A stretch of DNA of 64,000 nt from Cognatishimia sp. MH4019 (GTDB taxonomy: Bacteria; Pseudomonadota; Alphaproteobacteria; Rhodobacterales; Rhodobacteraceae), in the NCBI RefSeq assembly GCF_020177595.1, contig NZ_JAHTBL010000002.1:310001-374000 (forward strand), read 5' to 3'. A model generated the notes under the pieces. The model did no database searches, was not told the origin of the DNA, and was given only the letters and a program-made list of their open reading frames with translations. The translations under genes were made by a program, and so were the position numbers. Positions 1-9,290 of this stretch are shown here, in pieces; position 1 is the stretch's first letter; each line of letters begins with the position of its first letter.

Positions 1-1
1 G

Positions 2-808
2 AACACCACGCAGCCCAATATCTCGGTCCGGATTTCGGGACTGGAAGCGAGCCTGGGTGTAAAGCTCTTTGATCGGGATGCGGGATCGGTCACGCTGACG
101 GCGGCGGGGACCAGTTTGCTGGAGCCTGCGCAGCGCGTACTGGACGCAGCGGATGCATTTGCCGAGCAAGCCGGGACGGCCGCGCGACAATCCGGCGTGA
201 TCCGCCTTGGGGTGACCGAGATCATCGTGCAAAGCTGGCTTGGCCGCTTCCTGAAAGAGCTGCGCGCGCTATACCCCGAAACAGTCGTGGAACTGGTCGT
301 CGATCTGTCGGCAGAGCTGGAAAAAGACCTGACCGACCGCGCCCTTGATCTGGCCTTGATGAACGGCCCGGTGCCGGACCCGGCGATCCACAGCGTTGCT
401 TTGGGCGACGTGCCGCTGATGTGGGTGGCGGCACCTGAGATTGCAAAGACGGTAACCGGGTTGGACGCGGTCTCCCGTCACCCGGTGCTGACATTTTCGC
501 GCAAAACCGTCCCCTATGCAGAACTGGCCGCCTATTTTCGCGACCATCCCGCCGGGCCGGTGCGCCTTGTGCCGTCCAACAATCTAGCCGCCTGCGTGCA
601 GATGACCGTCGACGGGTTGGGCATCGCCGCCCTTCCGCGCATCCTGATCAAAGACGCGCTGGCAGGGGGGCGGCTGGTCCCACTGGATGTCGATTGGTGC
701 CCTGCCCCGCTGCGCTTCACGGCGTGCTACGCCCATACGCCCTCAAGGTCGGTCGTGCGCAACGCGGCAGAGCTGGCACAGGCGATTGCACTGGAAGACA
801 TGCGATAA
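2..808 (+). CDS. LysR-family transcriptional regulator, 5' end missing
   Basis: The frame is open from the left edge, so the true start lies outside the window. The first visible residues (NTTQPNISVRISGLEASLG, then LFDR and LTAAG) are the recognition helix and wing of a LysR winged helix-turn-helix. The rest is a periplasmic-binding-protein-like effector domain (IRLGVTEIIVQSWL, then the VQMTVDGLGIAALP stretch). LysR proteins bind DNA as tetramers and respond to a small metabolite. It lies 92 bases before the hydantoinase operon on the same strand, so it may control that operon; this is inference. No ligand can be named. Confidence 0.9.
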   Translation, partial: NTTQPNISVRISGLEASLGVKLFDRDAGSVTLTAAGTSLLEPAQRVLDAADAFAEQAGTAARQSGVIRLGVTEIIVQSWLGRFLKELRALYPETVVELVVDLSAELEKDLTDRALDLALMNGPVPDPAIHSVALGDVPLMWVAAPEIAKTVTGLDAVSRHPVLTFSRKTVPYAELAAYFRDHPAGPVRLVPSNNLAACVQMTVDGLGIAALPRILIKDALAGGRLVPLDVDWCPAPLRFTACYAHTPSRSVVRNAAELAQAIALEDMR

Positions 809-900
809 AGAGCATCTATCACTTCAATATAAATGAATAATTAGAAATGATCGCAAGGCACGGTTAGGCTGATCGGGTTCCTCTTGCGAAAGGCTCCCCC

Positions 901-2979
901 ATGCCCGCGTCTTCCGTTCGTCTTGGCGTTGATATCGGCGGCACATTTACCGATGTCGTGTTGGAGCATGGGACGGCCCAATATTCCACCAAAGTGCTGA
1001 CGACCTATGCCGCGCCAGAGAACGCGATACTGGACGGAATGAGACAGGTTTGCGCCAAAGCAGGGGTCACGCCGGATCAGATCACCCAGATCATTCACGG
1101 CACCACATTGGCAACCAATGCGCTGATTGAGCGGCGCGGGGCGAAGACGGCTTTGATCACGACGCAAGGGTTCCGCGATGTGATCGAGATGCGCACCGAA
1201 TCCCGGTTCGAACAATATGATTTGAACCTGGAACTGCCTGAACCTTTGTTGCCACGTCAGTCGCGCTTTACCGTGGCCGAGCGGGTCAGTGCGTCGGGCG
1301 AGGTGCTGATCGCGCTGGAGCGTGCCGAGGTGGAAACGCTGGCAGATCGCATCGCCGAGGCCGGGTATACAAGCGTCGCGGTGGGGCTGATCCATTCGTA
1401 TCTGAACGACGCCCACGAGCAGATGATCCGCGCCGTTCTGGCCGAAAAACTGCCCGATGTGATGGTGTCGCTCTCCTCGGAGGTCTCACCGCAGATGCGC
1501 GAATACGAGCGGTTCAACACGGTCTGCGCCAACGCCTATATCAAGCCGCTGATGAAAAGCTATCTCAGCCGTCTGGAAGGGCGTCTGGCCGAGGAAGGCG
1601 CGCTCTGCCCGATCTTTTTGATGCATTCCGGTGGCGGAATTATCAGCCTTGAAAGCGCGGCAGAGTTTCCGGTTCGGCTGGTGGAATCCGGCCCCGCGGG
1701 GGGTGCCGTCTTCGCCGCGGATATCGCCGCGCGCTACGGGTTGGACAAGGTTCTGAGCTTCGACATGGGCGGGACCACCGCGAAGATTTGTCTGATCAAG
1801 AACCAGACGCCGAAGACCAGCCGCGTGTTTGAGGTGGCGCGGACATATCGGTTCAAGAAAGGCTCTGGTATGCCCATCTCAATCCCCGTGATCGACATGG
1901 TCGAGATCGGCGCAGGCGGCGGGTCGCTGGCTCATGTGGATGCGCTGCGCCAGATCCGCGTGGGGCCGGAAAGTGCCGGGTCCGAGCCGGGGCCAGCCTG
2001 TTACGGGCGCGGCGGCGACCGGCCTGCCGTGACCGACGCGGACCTGATTTTGGGCAAGCTTGACCCGGATAATTTCGCAGGCGGGTCGATCCAATTGCAT
2101 GCCGATCGCTCTGCGACAGCGCTTGAGGAAACACTCGGCGCACCGTTGGAGATGGACGCGCAAACGGCAGCCTTCGGTTTGGCCGAGGTCGTGGATGAAA
2201 ACATGGCCAACGCGGCGCGGGTTCATGCCGTCGAGAATGGCGAGGATTTGGCCGACTACACGATGATCGCATTCGGCGGCGCCGCGCCGTTGCATGCGGC
2301 ACGGTTGTGCGAAAAGCTGGGCGTCGCGCGGATGCTGGTGCCAACGGGCGCGGGCGTCGGGTCGGCCATCGGATTTCTCCGCGCGCCCTTCAGTTTCGAA
2401 GCGAACCGCAGTCTTTACATGAAGCTGTCGGGCTTTGATGCGGACGCGATCAAAGGATTGCTGAGCGATTTGACGGCAGAGGCGACGGCCTTCGTGCGGT
2501 CCTGCGATGCGCAGGCCGAGATCCTGACCGAAACGAAAGTCTATATGCGCTACACCGGACAAGGGTGGGAGATACCGATCACCCTGACGCCCGCGCAAGC
2601 CACCGCCCCCGATGCCGAGACTTTTTTGGCGCTGTTCGAGGCGGATTATGCTGCCCTCTTCGGGCGTGTCGTGGACGGCATGGATGTCGAGATCACGGTC
2701 TGGGCTGTGAACGCAACGACCCCGCAAGCACAGGTCGCACCGGTCGCGCTGGCACAGGATGCAGGCGCGGCACAGGCAAGCGGCACGCGTGTTCTGTTTG
2801 ACCCGGCTATGGGCGCTGCGGCGGATGCGCAGGTTGTGGACCGCGCGGCGATGGCGGTGGGGCAAACGGTGCAGGGGCCGGCTGTGATCACGGAAGACGA
2901 GACGACGATTGTCTTGCCCCAAAGCAGGTATGCCATGGCACAACCGGACGGCACGATTGATATCAGGGAGGCAGGCTAA
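901..2979 (+). CDS. Hydantoinase/oxoprolinase family protein, A subunit
   Basis: 692 residues, the usual length for N-methylhydantoinase A / HyuA-type subunits. The N-terminus LGVDIGGTFTDVV is the phosphate-binding strand-loop of the acetate/sugar-kinase fold. HGTTLATNA and ESGPAGGAVFAA are further family motifs, and SFDMGGTTAK marks the second half of the nucleotide site. Family members use ATP to open a cyclic amide (hydantoin, 5-oxoproline) or carboxylate a ketone, together with a B subunit. Here the B subunit follows with a TAATG overlap. The true substrate is unknown. An AAAGG ribosome site precedes the ATG. Confidence 0.93.
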   Translation: MPASSVRLGVDIGGTFTDVVLEHGTAQYSTKVLTTYAAPENAILDGMRQVCAKAGVTPDQITQIIHGTTLATNALIERRGAKTALITTQGFRDVIEMRTESRFEQYDLNLELPEPLLPRQSRFTVAERVSASGEVLIALERAEVETLADRIAEAGYTSVAVGLIHSYLNDAHEQMIRAVLAEKLPDVMVSLSSEVSPQMREYERFNTVCANAYIKPLMKSYLSRLEGRLAEEGALCPIFLMHSGGGIISLESAAEFPVRLVESGPAGGAVFAADIAARYGLDKVLSFDMGGTTAKICLIKNQTPKTSRVFEVARTYRFKKGSGMPISIPVIDMVEIGAGGGSLAHVDALRQIRVGPESAGSEPGPACYGRGGDRPAVTDADLILGKLDPDNFAGGSIQLHADRSATALEETLGAPLEMDAQTAAFGLAEVVDENMANAARVHAVENGEDLADYTMIAFGGAAPLHAARLCEKLGVARMLVPTGAGVGSAIGFLRAPFSFEANRSLYMKLSGFDADAIKGLLSDLTAEATAFVRSCDAQAEILTETKVYMRYTGQGWEIPITLTPAQATAPDAETFLALFEADYAALFGRVVDGMDVEITVWAVNATTPQAQVAPVALAQDAGAAQASGTRVLFDPAMGAAADAQVVDRAAMAVGQTVQGPAVITEDETTIVLPQSRYAMAQPDGTIDIREAG

Positions 2980-4679
2980 TGACCTCGACCGTGGCCTATC
3001 AGGTGATGTGGAACCGGCTGATCTCGGTCGTGGAAGAACAGGCGCAAGCGCTTGTTCGAACAGCCTTTTCGACGTCTGTGCGCGAGGCGGGGGATCTGTC
3101 CGCCGGGGTCTATAACGCAGATGGCTTGATGCTGGCCCAAGCGGTCACGGGCACGCCGGGCCATGTGAACGCGATGGCCGATGCGGTGGCGCATTTCATC
3201 CGCCGCATTGGGGCCGAGAACATCTTTGAAGGCGATATCTACATTACCAATGACCCTTGGGAAGGCACGGGGCATCTGCATGATATCACCGTGGTGACGC
3301 CCTCTTTTCACAACGGGCGCCATGTCGGATTTTTCGCCTGCACCGCGCATATCGTGGATATCGGCGGGCGCGGGTTCGGCGCGGATGCGGCGAGTATTTT
3401 CGAGGAAGGCCTCCAAATCCCCATCATGAAATTTGCCGAACGGGGCAAGGTCGATCGGACGCTGATCCGAATCGTCCGTGGTAATGTGCGGGAACCCGAT
3501 CAGCTGGTCGGCGACATGTATGCGCTGGCAACCTGTAACGAGATTGGCCACCGCCGTTTAATCGAGATGATGCAGGAGTTTGCGCTGCAAGATCTGGACG
3601 GCATCGCCGCGTTCATTCTTGAGAATTCGCGCCGGGCCACGTTAGAGCGGATCGCGGCGCTCCCCCGCGACTGCGCGGATGGGGAGATGGTGATCGACGG
3701 GTTTGATACGCCAATCACATTGAAGGTGAAGCTGGCGGTGGAGGCAGACCGGATCACTTGCGATTTCGCAGGCACGTCTGGCTTGGACAAGAAAGGCATC
3801 AACGTGCCGCTCGTCTATACCAAGGCCTATGCGTGCTACGCTTTGAAATGCGCGATTGCGCCGGAGATTCCGAACAACGCCGCGTCTTTGGCGCCGTTTG
3901 AAGTGACCGCGCCAAAGGACAGCATCGTGAACGCCGTGCACCCCGCGCCAGTCGCGCTGCGGCATGTGATCGGGCATATGATCCCAGATACAGTTTACGA
4001 TGCGCTTGATAAGATATTGCCCGAGACCGTGCCTGCCGAGGGAGCCGGGTGCTTGTGCAACTTTCAGGTCTCCCTGCGGCCCCGTACCGATGCGCCTGCG
4101 CCGGATCATGCGCGGCGGGCCGAGGTGCTGACGTTCAATTCAGGCGGGGCGGGCGCGCGGCCCACGGTGGACGGGCTGAACGCCACGGCCTTTCCTTCGG
4201 GTGTCATGACGATGCCGATTGAAGCGACCGAGCATACCGGCCCGGTGATCATCTGGCGTAAGGAATTGCGGCCCGACAGTGGCGGGGCTGGCAAGCATCG
4301 CGGCGGGTTGGGGCAGTTCATGGAGGTGGGCGCGACCGAGGGGCATGAGTTCGACTTTCAGGCCATGTTCGACCGCGTCGATCACCCTGCGCGGGGACGG
4401 CAAGTGGGTGGCGCGGGTGCCTCCACGACAATCGCGCAGGATGACGGCACGCCGATGCGCGGCAAGGGCAAGCAATTCGTGCCCCATGGGCGGCGTGTGC
4501 AATTGGCGTTTCCGGGGGGCGCCGGCTATGGTCCGGCCTCTGAACGCGACCCGGGTTTGGTGAAACGCGATCTTGCGCGGGGCTATATCTCGGCCCAGTC
4601 TGCGCAACAGGATTACGGGCTGTCAGAGGCGGATGTAACCGCCGTTCTGGACGCCGTCCGCAACGGAGAGATGCTATGA
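2979..4679 (+). CDS. Hydantoinase/oxoprolinase family protein, B subunit
   Basis: 566 residues, typical of HyuB / hydantoinase B. The N-terminal DLSAGVYNADGLMLAQ, TGTPGHVNAM and NDPWEGTGHLHD motifs are characteristic, as is the later HVIGHMIPD segment. The start overlaps the A-subunit stop by one base (TAATG), so the two are translationally coupled and expected to form one complex. The stop overlaps the next gene by four bases, which places the flavoprotein in the same transcript. Substrate class (hydantoin, oxoproline or related lactam) cannot be read from sequence. Confidence 0.92.
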   Translation: MTSTVAYQVMWNRLISVVEEQAQALVRTAFSTSVREAGDLSAGVYNADGLMLAQAVTGTPGHVNAMADAVAHFIRRIGAENIFEGDIYITNDPWEGTGHLHDITVVTPSFHNGRHVGFFACTAHIVDIGGRGFGADAASIFEEGLQIPIMKFAERGKVDRTLIRIVRGNVREPDQLVGDMYALATCNEIGHRRLIEMMQEFALQDLDGIAAFILENSRRATLERIAALPRDCADGEMVIDGFDTPITLKVKLAVEADRITCDFAGTSGLDKKGINVPLVYTKAYACYALKCAIAPEIPNNAASLAPFEVTAPKDSIVNAVHPAPVALRHVIGHMIPDTVYDALDKILPETVPAEGAGCLCNFQVSLRPRTDAPAPDHARRAEVLTFNSGGAGARPTVDGLNATAFPSGVMTMPIEATEHTGPVIIWRKELRPDSGGAGKHRGGLGQFMEVGATEGHEFDFQAMFDRVDHPARGRQVGGAGASTTIAQDDGTPMRGKGKQFVPHGRRVQLAFPGGAGYGPASERDPGLVKRDLARGYISAQSAQQDYGLSEADVTAVLDAVRNGEML

Positions 4680-5881
4680 CCGCGCCGCAGAAAACCAGCT
4701 ATGATGTGGTGATCGTGGGCGGCGCGATGATGGGCTCCTCGACCGCGTGGTTTCTGACGGAAAACCCGGATTTCGACGGCTCGGTTCTAGTGATCGAGAA
4801 GGACCCGACCTACGAATTCGCCTCGACCACGCACACAAATTCCTGCATGCGCCAGCAGTTCAGCACCGAGATCAACGTGCGGATTTCGCAATTCGCCGCT
4901 GATTTCGTGAAGAATTTCCGCGCCTATATGGGCGGGGATGAGCGGGTGCCAGAGCTGAGCATCCAAAGCTACGGCTACATGTATCTGGCCGACACCGACG
5001 CCTTTGCCGACACCCTGCGCGAGAATATCAAGGTGCAGCATGCCGCGGGCGCTGGCACGGTTCTGATGACACCCGATCAGATCAAGCAGGCCTATCCGTT
5101 CTACAATGTGGACGATATCAAGCTGGGCTCGATCAACACGGTCGATGAAGGCTATTGGGACGGCATCACCGTCTTCGACTGGTGGCGCAAATCCAGCAAA
5201 GAGCGGGGCGTCGAGTACCATACGGGCGAGGTCGTCGCGATGACGCGCAATGCGGCAGGCACCCGCGTGGAAAGCGTCACACTGGCCAGCGGCGCGGTGA
5301 TCGCTTGCGGTCAGGTCGTCAACGCTTCGGGCCCGCGCGCGGTTGAGACGGCGCGCATGGTGGGCATCGACATTCCGGTCGAGCCGCGCAAGCGCTTCAC
5401 GTGGATTTTCAGCGCCGAGCAACCGCTGGATCGCGACCTGCCTTTGACGATTGATCCCAGCGGCGTGCATGTCCGCCAGGACGGCAAGACAACCTATCTG
5501 GCGGGGGGGCATTCCGACTATGATCCCGCCGTGGCCTATGATGATTTCACGATGGATCACGCGCTCTGGCAGGACCACATCTGGCCGGTCATCGCCACGC
5601 GCATCCCCCAGTTTGAGACGATCAAGGTGATCAACGAATGGGTCGGGCACTACGCCTATAACACCTTCGATCACAACGCGATTGTCGGGCCGCACACCCA
5701 TGTGGAGAACTTCATTTTCCTCAACGGGTTCTCTGGCCATGGGCTGCAACAATCCCCTGCAATGGGGCGCGCAACCGCCGAATGGCTGACCCATGGCGCA
5801 TTCAAAACCCTTGATCTGACGCCGTTCCGTTATGACCGGATCGTGCGCGAGGAAACCTTTGTCGAGAAGGCTGTGATATGA
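4676..5881 (+). CDS. FAD-dependent oxidoreductase (DAO family)
   Basis: 401 residues. The N-terminal VVIVGGAMMGSSTAWFL is the Rossmann motif that binds FAD. The fold continues with VEPRKRFTW and ends with GFSGHGLQQSPAMGRATAEW, the C-terminal flavin-contacting segment seen in the D-amino-acid oxidase / sarcosine oxidase superfamily (FOXRED1-like). Such enzymes oxidise a secondary amine or amino acid. Start and stop overlap both neighbours by four bases, so it is an integral member of the operon and probably oxidises the amino acid that the hydantoinase-type complex releases; that step order is inference. Confidence 0.85.
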   Translation: MTAPQKTSYDVVIVGGAMMGSSTAWFLTENPDFDGSVLVIEKDPTYEFASTTHTNSCMRQQFSTEINVRISQFAADFVKNFRAYMGGDERVPELSIQSYGYMYLADTDAFADTLRENIKVQHAAGAGTVLMTPDQIKQAYPFYNVDDIKLGSINTVDEGYWDGITVFDWWRKSSKERGVEYHTGEVVAMTRNAAGTRVESVTLASGAVIACGQVVNASGPRAVETARMVGIDIPVEPRKRFTWIFSAEQPLDRDLPLTIDPSGVHVRQDGKTTYLAGGHSDYDPAVAYDDFTMDHALWQDHIWPVIATRIPQFETIKVINEWVGHYAYNTFDHNAIVGPHTHVENFIFLNGFSGHGLQQSPAMGRATAEWLTHGAFKTLDLTPFRYDRIVREETFVEKAVI

Positions 5882-6708
5882 AACTTGTTCTGACAGGCGC
5901 TGCGGGCCGCCTTGGGTCGATCCTGCGCAAACCACTGGCCGATATGGCCGACACGCTGGTGTCCTCAGACATCGCGGAGGGCATTGATGATCTTGCCCCG
6001 AACGAGACCTATGTGCAGGCCGATCTGGCCGACAAGGACGCGATCCACGCGCTGTTGGAGGGTGCGGATATGGTTGTGCATTTCGGGGCGATTGGCGACG
6101 AGGCCCCGTTCGAGCAAATCATCGGCCCAAATATCATCGGGGCCTATAACATCTGGGAAGCCGCCTATCAGCACGGGCTGCGCCGCGTGGTCTATGCCAG
6201 TTCCGTGCATGCGGTGGGGATGTATCCCAAGACGCAAGCACTCACGACCGATACGCCCCATAAACCGGATACGTTCTACGGCCTTGCCAAATGCTTTGCC
6301 GAGGATTTGGCGAGCCTTTACTGGGACAAACGCGGGCTTGAGGCGGTCTGCCTGCGCATCTTCTCCTGCGCCGAGGTCAGCAATGCGCGCGCCGTCGGCA
6401 CTTGGCTGTCCTACCCCGATCTGATCCAGCTTGTGACCCGCGCGATTGATACGCCGGTCACGGGGTTCACGACGATCTACGGCATCTCGAACAATGACCG
6501 CGCAGGCGTGGACAATACGGGTGCAAAGTTCCTTGGATACCGCCCGCAGGACAACGCCGAAGCCTATGCCGCCGAGATGTTCGCCAAGGACGGCCCCCTC
6601 GACCCGCAGGATCCCGCACATATGTGCCATGGCGGGCCATTTGCGGCGGTGCCTTTGGGCGAAAGCGGCGTTTCGTTGCTGAACCTGAACGAGAACAAAG
6701 ACGACTAG
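5878..6708 (+). CDS. NAD-dependent epimerase/dehydratase, uronate dehydrogenase-like
   Basis: 276 residues of the extended short-chain dehydrogenase family. LTGAAGRLG (residues 5-13) is the NAD-binding glycine motif. Y134-x3-K138 (YGLAK) is the catalytic pair and ASS (107-109) supplies the catalytic serine. The whole chain follows characterised uronate dehydrogenases from memory of that family (NIIGAYNIWEAA, YPKTQ, then GYRPQDNAEAYA), which oxidise glucuronate or galacturonate to the aldarolactone. It sits last in the operon with an ATGA overlap. Its link to hydantoin-type chemistry is unclear, so the real substrate may not be a uronate. Confidence 0.78.
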   Translation: MKLVLTGAAGRLGSILRKPLADMADTLVSSDIAEGIDDLAPNETYVQADLADKDAIHALLEGADMVVHFGAIGDEAPFEQIIGPNIIGAYNIWEAAYQHGLRRVVYASSVHAVGMYPKTQALTTDTPHKPDTFYGLAKCFAEDLASLYWDKRGLEAVCLRIFSCAEVSNARAVGTWLSYPDLIQLVTRAIDTPVTGFTTIYGISNNDRAGVDNTGAKFLGYRPQDNAEAYAAEMFAKDGPLDPQDPAHMCHGGPFAAVPLGESGVSLLNLNENKDD

Positions 6709-6770
6709 CCCTTGCAGCACAGCGCTTTTCGGCATAGATGCCCCGCTTCTGCGCCCAGCACGCGCAAAAG

Positions 6771-6798
6771 TTGAGATTTCGCCAGACGAGTGTTATCT
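6771..6798 (+). promoter_or_regulatory. Candidate sigma-70-type promoter for the rsfS operon
   Basis: TTGAGA (6771-6776) and TTATCT (6793-6798) are separated by 16 bases, in the gap between the catabolic operon and the rsfS run. Transcription would begin near 6805 and give a leader that includes the short open frame at 6850. Prediction from pattern only. Confidence 0.4.
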
Positions 6799-6849
6799 TT
6801 GATCTATGCCCAGCGTCGGGGCCCTGTCGGCGTGCCACTCAGGAGGACA

Positions 6850-6906
6850 ATGAACTGTCTCTTTCTGCTCAAGCGGGCAACACCGCTTCCCAAGGCCAGC
6901 CGGTAA
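6850..6906 (+). CDS. Possible 18-residue leader peptide coupled to rsfS
   Basis: An ATG at 6850 follows AGGAGG (6841-6846) by three bases and opens an 18-codon frame, MNCLFLLKRATPLPKASR. Its TAA shares a base with the rsfS ATG (TAATG at 6904-6908). This is the best ribosome site in the region, whereas rsfS itself has no good Shine-Dalgarno sequence. The arrangement suggests translational coupling: ribosomes load at the leader and reinitiate at rsfS. The peptide resembles no family I know. It could also be a chance frame if rsfS uses another start. Confidence 0.4.
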   Translation: MNCLFLLKRATPLPKASR

Positions 6907-7268
6907 TGGCAGGTCAAAAGGACATCTCCAGCGAGGAGCTCCTCGCACGCATCCTGAAATCACTGGACGACGACAAGGCCGAAGATGTGGTCCAGATCGA
7001 CCTGCGCGGCAAGTCCGAGATGGGCGACTATATGGTCGTGTGTTCGGGCCGGTCGACCCGTCAGGTCACCGCGATTTCCGAGAAGCTCGTGGATGCGTTG
7101 AAACAGGAATACGGACGGCTTTGTAAGGTCGAAGGCAAGGGCGCAGGCGACTGGGTTCTGATCGACACCGGCGATGTCATCGTCCATGTGTTCCGTCCCG
7201 AAGTGCGCGAGTTCTATCAGTTGGAAAAGATGTGGCTGCCCGCTGGCGAGCAAGCCCAATCTAACTAA
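6906..7268 (+). CDS. rsfS: Ribosomal silencing factor RsfS
   Basis: 120 residues from the ATG at 6906. The core DDDKAEDVVQIDLRGKS, MGDYMVVCSGRSTRQV and GAGDWVLIDTGDVIVHVF is the RsfS/Iojap domain. RsfS binds protein L14 on the 50S subunit and blocks subunit joining when growth slows. The frame stays open upstream to 6738, but family length and the conserved start region favour 6906. rlmH, another 50S-related gene, follows after two bases, a pairing common in bacteria. Confidence 0.93.
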   Translation: MAGQKDISSEELLARILKSLDDDKAEDVVQIDLRGKSEMGDYMVVCSGRSTRQVTAISEKLVDALKQEYGRLCKVEGKGAGDWVLIDTGDVIVHVFRPEVREFYQLEKMWLPAGEQAQSN

Positions 7269-7270
7269 AG

Positions 7271-7741
7271 ATGCGCCTTCATATCTGCGCCGTAGGCCGC
7301 CTTCGGGCGGGGCCTGAAGCTGCGCTGATCGACGACTATCTGACACGGTTTGACCGCACGGGGCGGGCCTTGGGCCTTGGCCCTGCGTCTGTCATTGAGG
7401 TTGAGGACAAGAAGGGCGGCGGCATGGCGGCGGAGGCCGTGTTGCTGCGCAAAGCCTTGCCCAAAGGGTCCAAACTGGCGGTGATGGATGAACGCGGGAA
7501 GGTGATGACCTCGCCTGACTTCGCGACCAAGCTGGGCGACTGGCGCGATACCGGCACCTCCGACCTTGCGATTGTCATCGGCGGCGCTGACGGCATTGCG
7601 CCTGACCTGCGCGCCGAGGCCGATTTCGCGCTGTCCTTTGGCAAGATGGTCTGGCCGCATATGCTGGTCCGCGTGATGCTGGCCGAACAGCTCTATCGCG
7701 CCGCGTCGATCCTTGCGGGCGCCCCCTATCACCGGGTCTAA
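7271..7741 (+). CDS. rlmH: 23S rRNA pseudouridine(1915)-N3-methyltransferase RlmH
   Basis: 156 residues, full length for this SPOUT methyltransferase. LAIVIGGADG is the SAM-binding knot segment, and the C-terminal FGKMVWPHMLVRVMLAEQLY with the final PYHR is the family signature. RlmH methylates pseudouridine 1915 in helix 69 of 23S rRNA on assembled 70S ribosomes. It begins two bases after rsfS, in the same operon. Confidence 0.95.
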   Translation: MRLHICAVGRLRAGPEAALIDDYLTRFDRTGRALGLGPASVIEVEDKKGGGMAAEAVLLRKALPKGSKLAVMDERGKVMTSPDFATKLGDWRDTGTSDLAIVIGGADGIAPDLRAEADFALSFGKMVWPHMLVRVMLAEQLYRAASILAGAPYHRV

Positions 7742-7781
7742 AACCGCGTTAGAACGCTCCCAATCACAACAGGAGCAGCCC

Positions 7782-9290
7782 ATGACCAAACCCGTCGTTC
7801 TTTGCATCCTTGACGGCTGGGGCGCGCGGTCCGAGACCGAGGGCAACGCCCCCGCTTTGGCCAATACGCCCAACTTTGATCGGATCATGGCGGAATGTCC
7901 GAATGCGACGCTGCTGACCCACGGGCCAGATGCAGGTTTGCCCAGCGGGCAGATGGGCAATTCCGAAGTGGGCCATACCAATATCGGCGCGGGCCGCGTT
8001 GTGGCGATGGATCTTGGGCAGATTGATCTGGCGATCGAGGATGGGTCTTTCTTCGAGAACGAGGCGATCCTCGGGTTTATCGAGTCGCTGAAAGAGACTG
8101 GCGGCACCGCGCATCTGATGGGGCTTTTGTCGGATGGCGGTGTGCATGGGCATGTGACCCACATTGAGGCGGCCGCCCGCATGATCGCCGACGCAGGCGT
8201 GCCTGTTGTGTTCCACGCGATTACGGACGGGCGCGATGTGGCGCCGAAGTCTGCGGATCGGTATCTGGCCGGGCTGAACCTGCCCGATGCGGCGCAAATC
8301 GGCACCGTGATCGGGCGCTATTTTGCGCTAGATAGGGACAACCGTTGGGAGCGGGTAAAGACCGCTTATGATGCGATTGTTCTGGGTCAGGGTGCGCGGG
8401 CTGAAACCGCGTTGGAGCCAATTGAAACGGCCTATGCCAAGGACGTCACCGATGAGTTCATCCCCGCCACTGTGATTGGCGATTACGCAGGGCTTACCGA
8501 CAAAGACGGCCTCTTCTGCCTGAACTTCCGCGCCGACCGCGCGCGGGAGATTTTGGCGGCGATCTGTGCGCCGGATTTTGAAGCTTTTGACACAGGCGCG
8601 CGCCCCAAGCTAGCGGCGCAACTTGGGATGGTCGAATACTCGGATGCGCATAGCAAATACCTCGCCACGGCCTTCCCGAAGCGCGATATCCAGAACACGC
8701 TGGGCGCTTGGGTCGCCAAGCATGGTCTCAAGCAGTTCCGGCTGGCGGAAACCGAGAAATACCCCCACGTGACCTTTTTCCTGAACGGTGGCATCGAAGT
8801 GCCGGAAGACGGCGAGGACCGCTTCATGCCACCCTCGCCCAAGGTCGCGACCTATGATTTGCAGCCGGAAATGTCAGCGGCCCAAGTCACCGAAAAATTC
8901 GTGGAGGCCATCGGCAAAGGCTATGACCTGATCGTCACGAACTACGCCAACCCCGATATGGTCGGCCATACGGGCGATCTGGACGCCGCGATCCGGGCTT
9001 GTGAGGCCGTGGATCAAGGGTTGGGCCAAGTGCTGGACGCGCTAGACAAAGCAGGCGGCGCGATGATCGTCACCGCCGATCACGGCAATTGCGAAGTGAT
9101 GATCGACCCCGAGACCGGCGGCGCGCATACGGCGCATACGACCAACCCGGTGCCGGTTGTTCTGGTCGGCGGGCCGGAAGGTGCAACGCTGTCCGAAGGC
9201 CGCTTGGCAGACCTTGCGCCCTCGCTCTTGCAGCTGATGGGCCTCGATCAACCGGACGAGATGACCGGAACGTCCCTGATCCGCACATGA
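7782..9290 (+). CDS. gpmI: 2,3-bisphosphoglycerate-independent phosphoglycerate mutase
   Basis: 502 residues, the expected length. It interconverts 3- and 2-phosphoglycerate using two manganese ions and a phosphoserine. LCILDGWG is the first metal-binding motif, S61 in QMGNSEVGHTNIGAGR is the catalytic serine, and TADHGNCE carries C-terminal metal ligands. An AGGAG precedes the chosen ATG; the frame extends further up, but that part overlaps the intergenic gap and has no family match. The stop overlaps the next gene by four bases. Confidence 0.96.
   Translation: MTKPVVLCILDGWGARSETEGNAPALANTPNFDRIMAECPNATLLTHGPDAGLPSGQMGNSEVGHTNIGAGRVVAMDLGQIDLAIEDGSFFENEAILGFIESLKETGGTAHLMGLLSDGGVHGHVTHIEAAARMIADAGVPVVFHAITDGRDVAPKSADRYLAGLNLPDAAQIGTVIGRYFALDRDNRWERVKTAYDAIVLGQGARAETALEPIETAYAKDVTDEFIPATVIGDYAGLTDKDGLFCLNFRADRAREILAAICAPDFEAFDTGARPKLAAQLGMVEYSDAHSKYLATAFPKRDIQNTLGAWVAKHGLKQFRLAETEKYPHVTFFLNGGIEVPEDGEDRFMPPSPKVATYDLQPEMSAAQVTEKFVEAIGKGYDLIVTNYANPDMVGHTGDLDAAIRACEAVDQGLGQVLDALDKAGGAMIVTADHGNCEVMIDPETGGAHTAHTTNPVPVVLVGGPEGATLSEGRLADLAPSLLQLMGLDQPDEMTGTSLIRT

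Noticed and set aside
901-6708. Genomic island or recent transfer
   Set aside because: No integrase, tRNA edge, direct repeat or change in base composition was seen, so the cluster is read as an ordinary operon.
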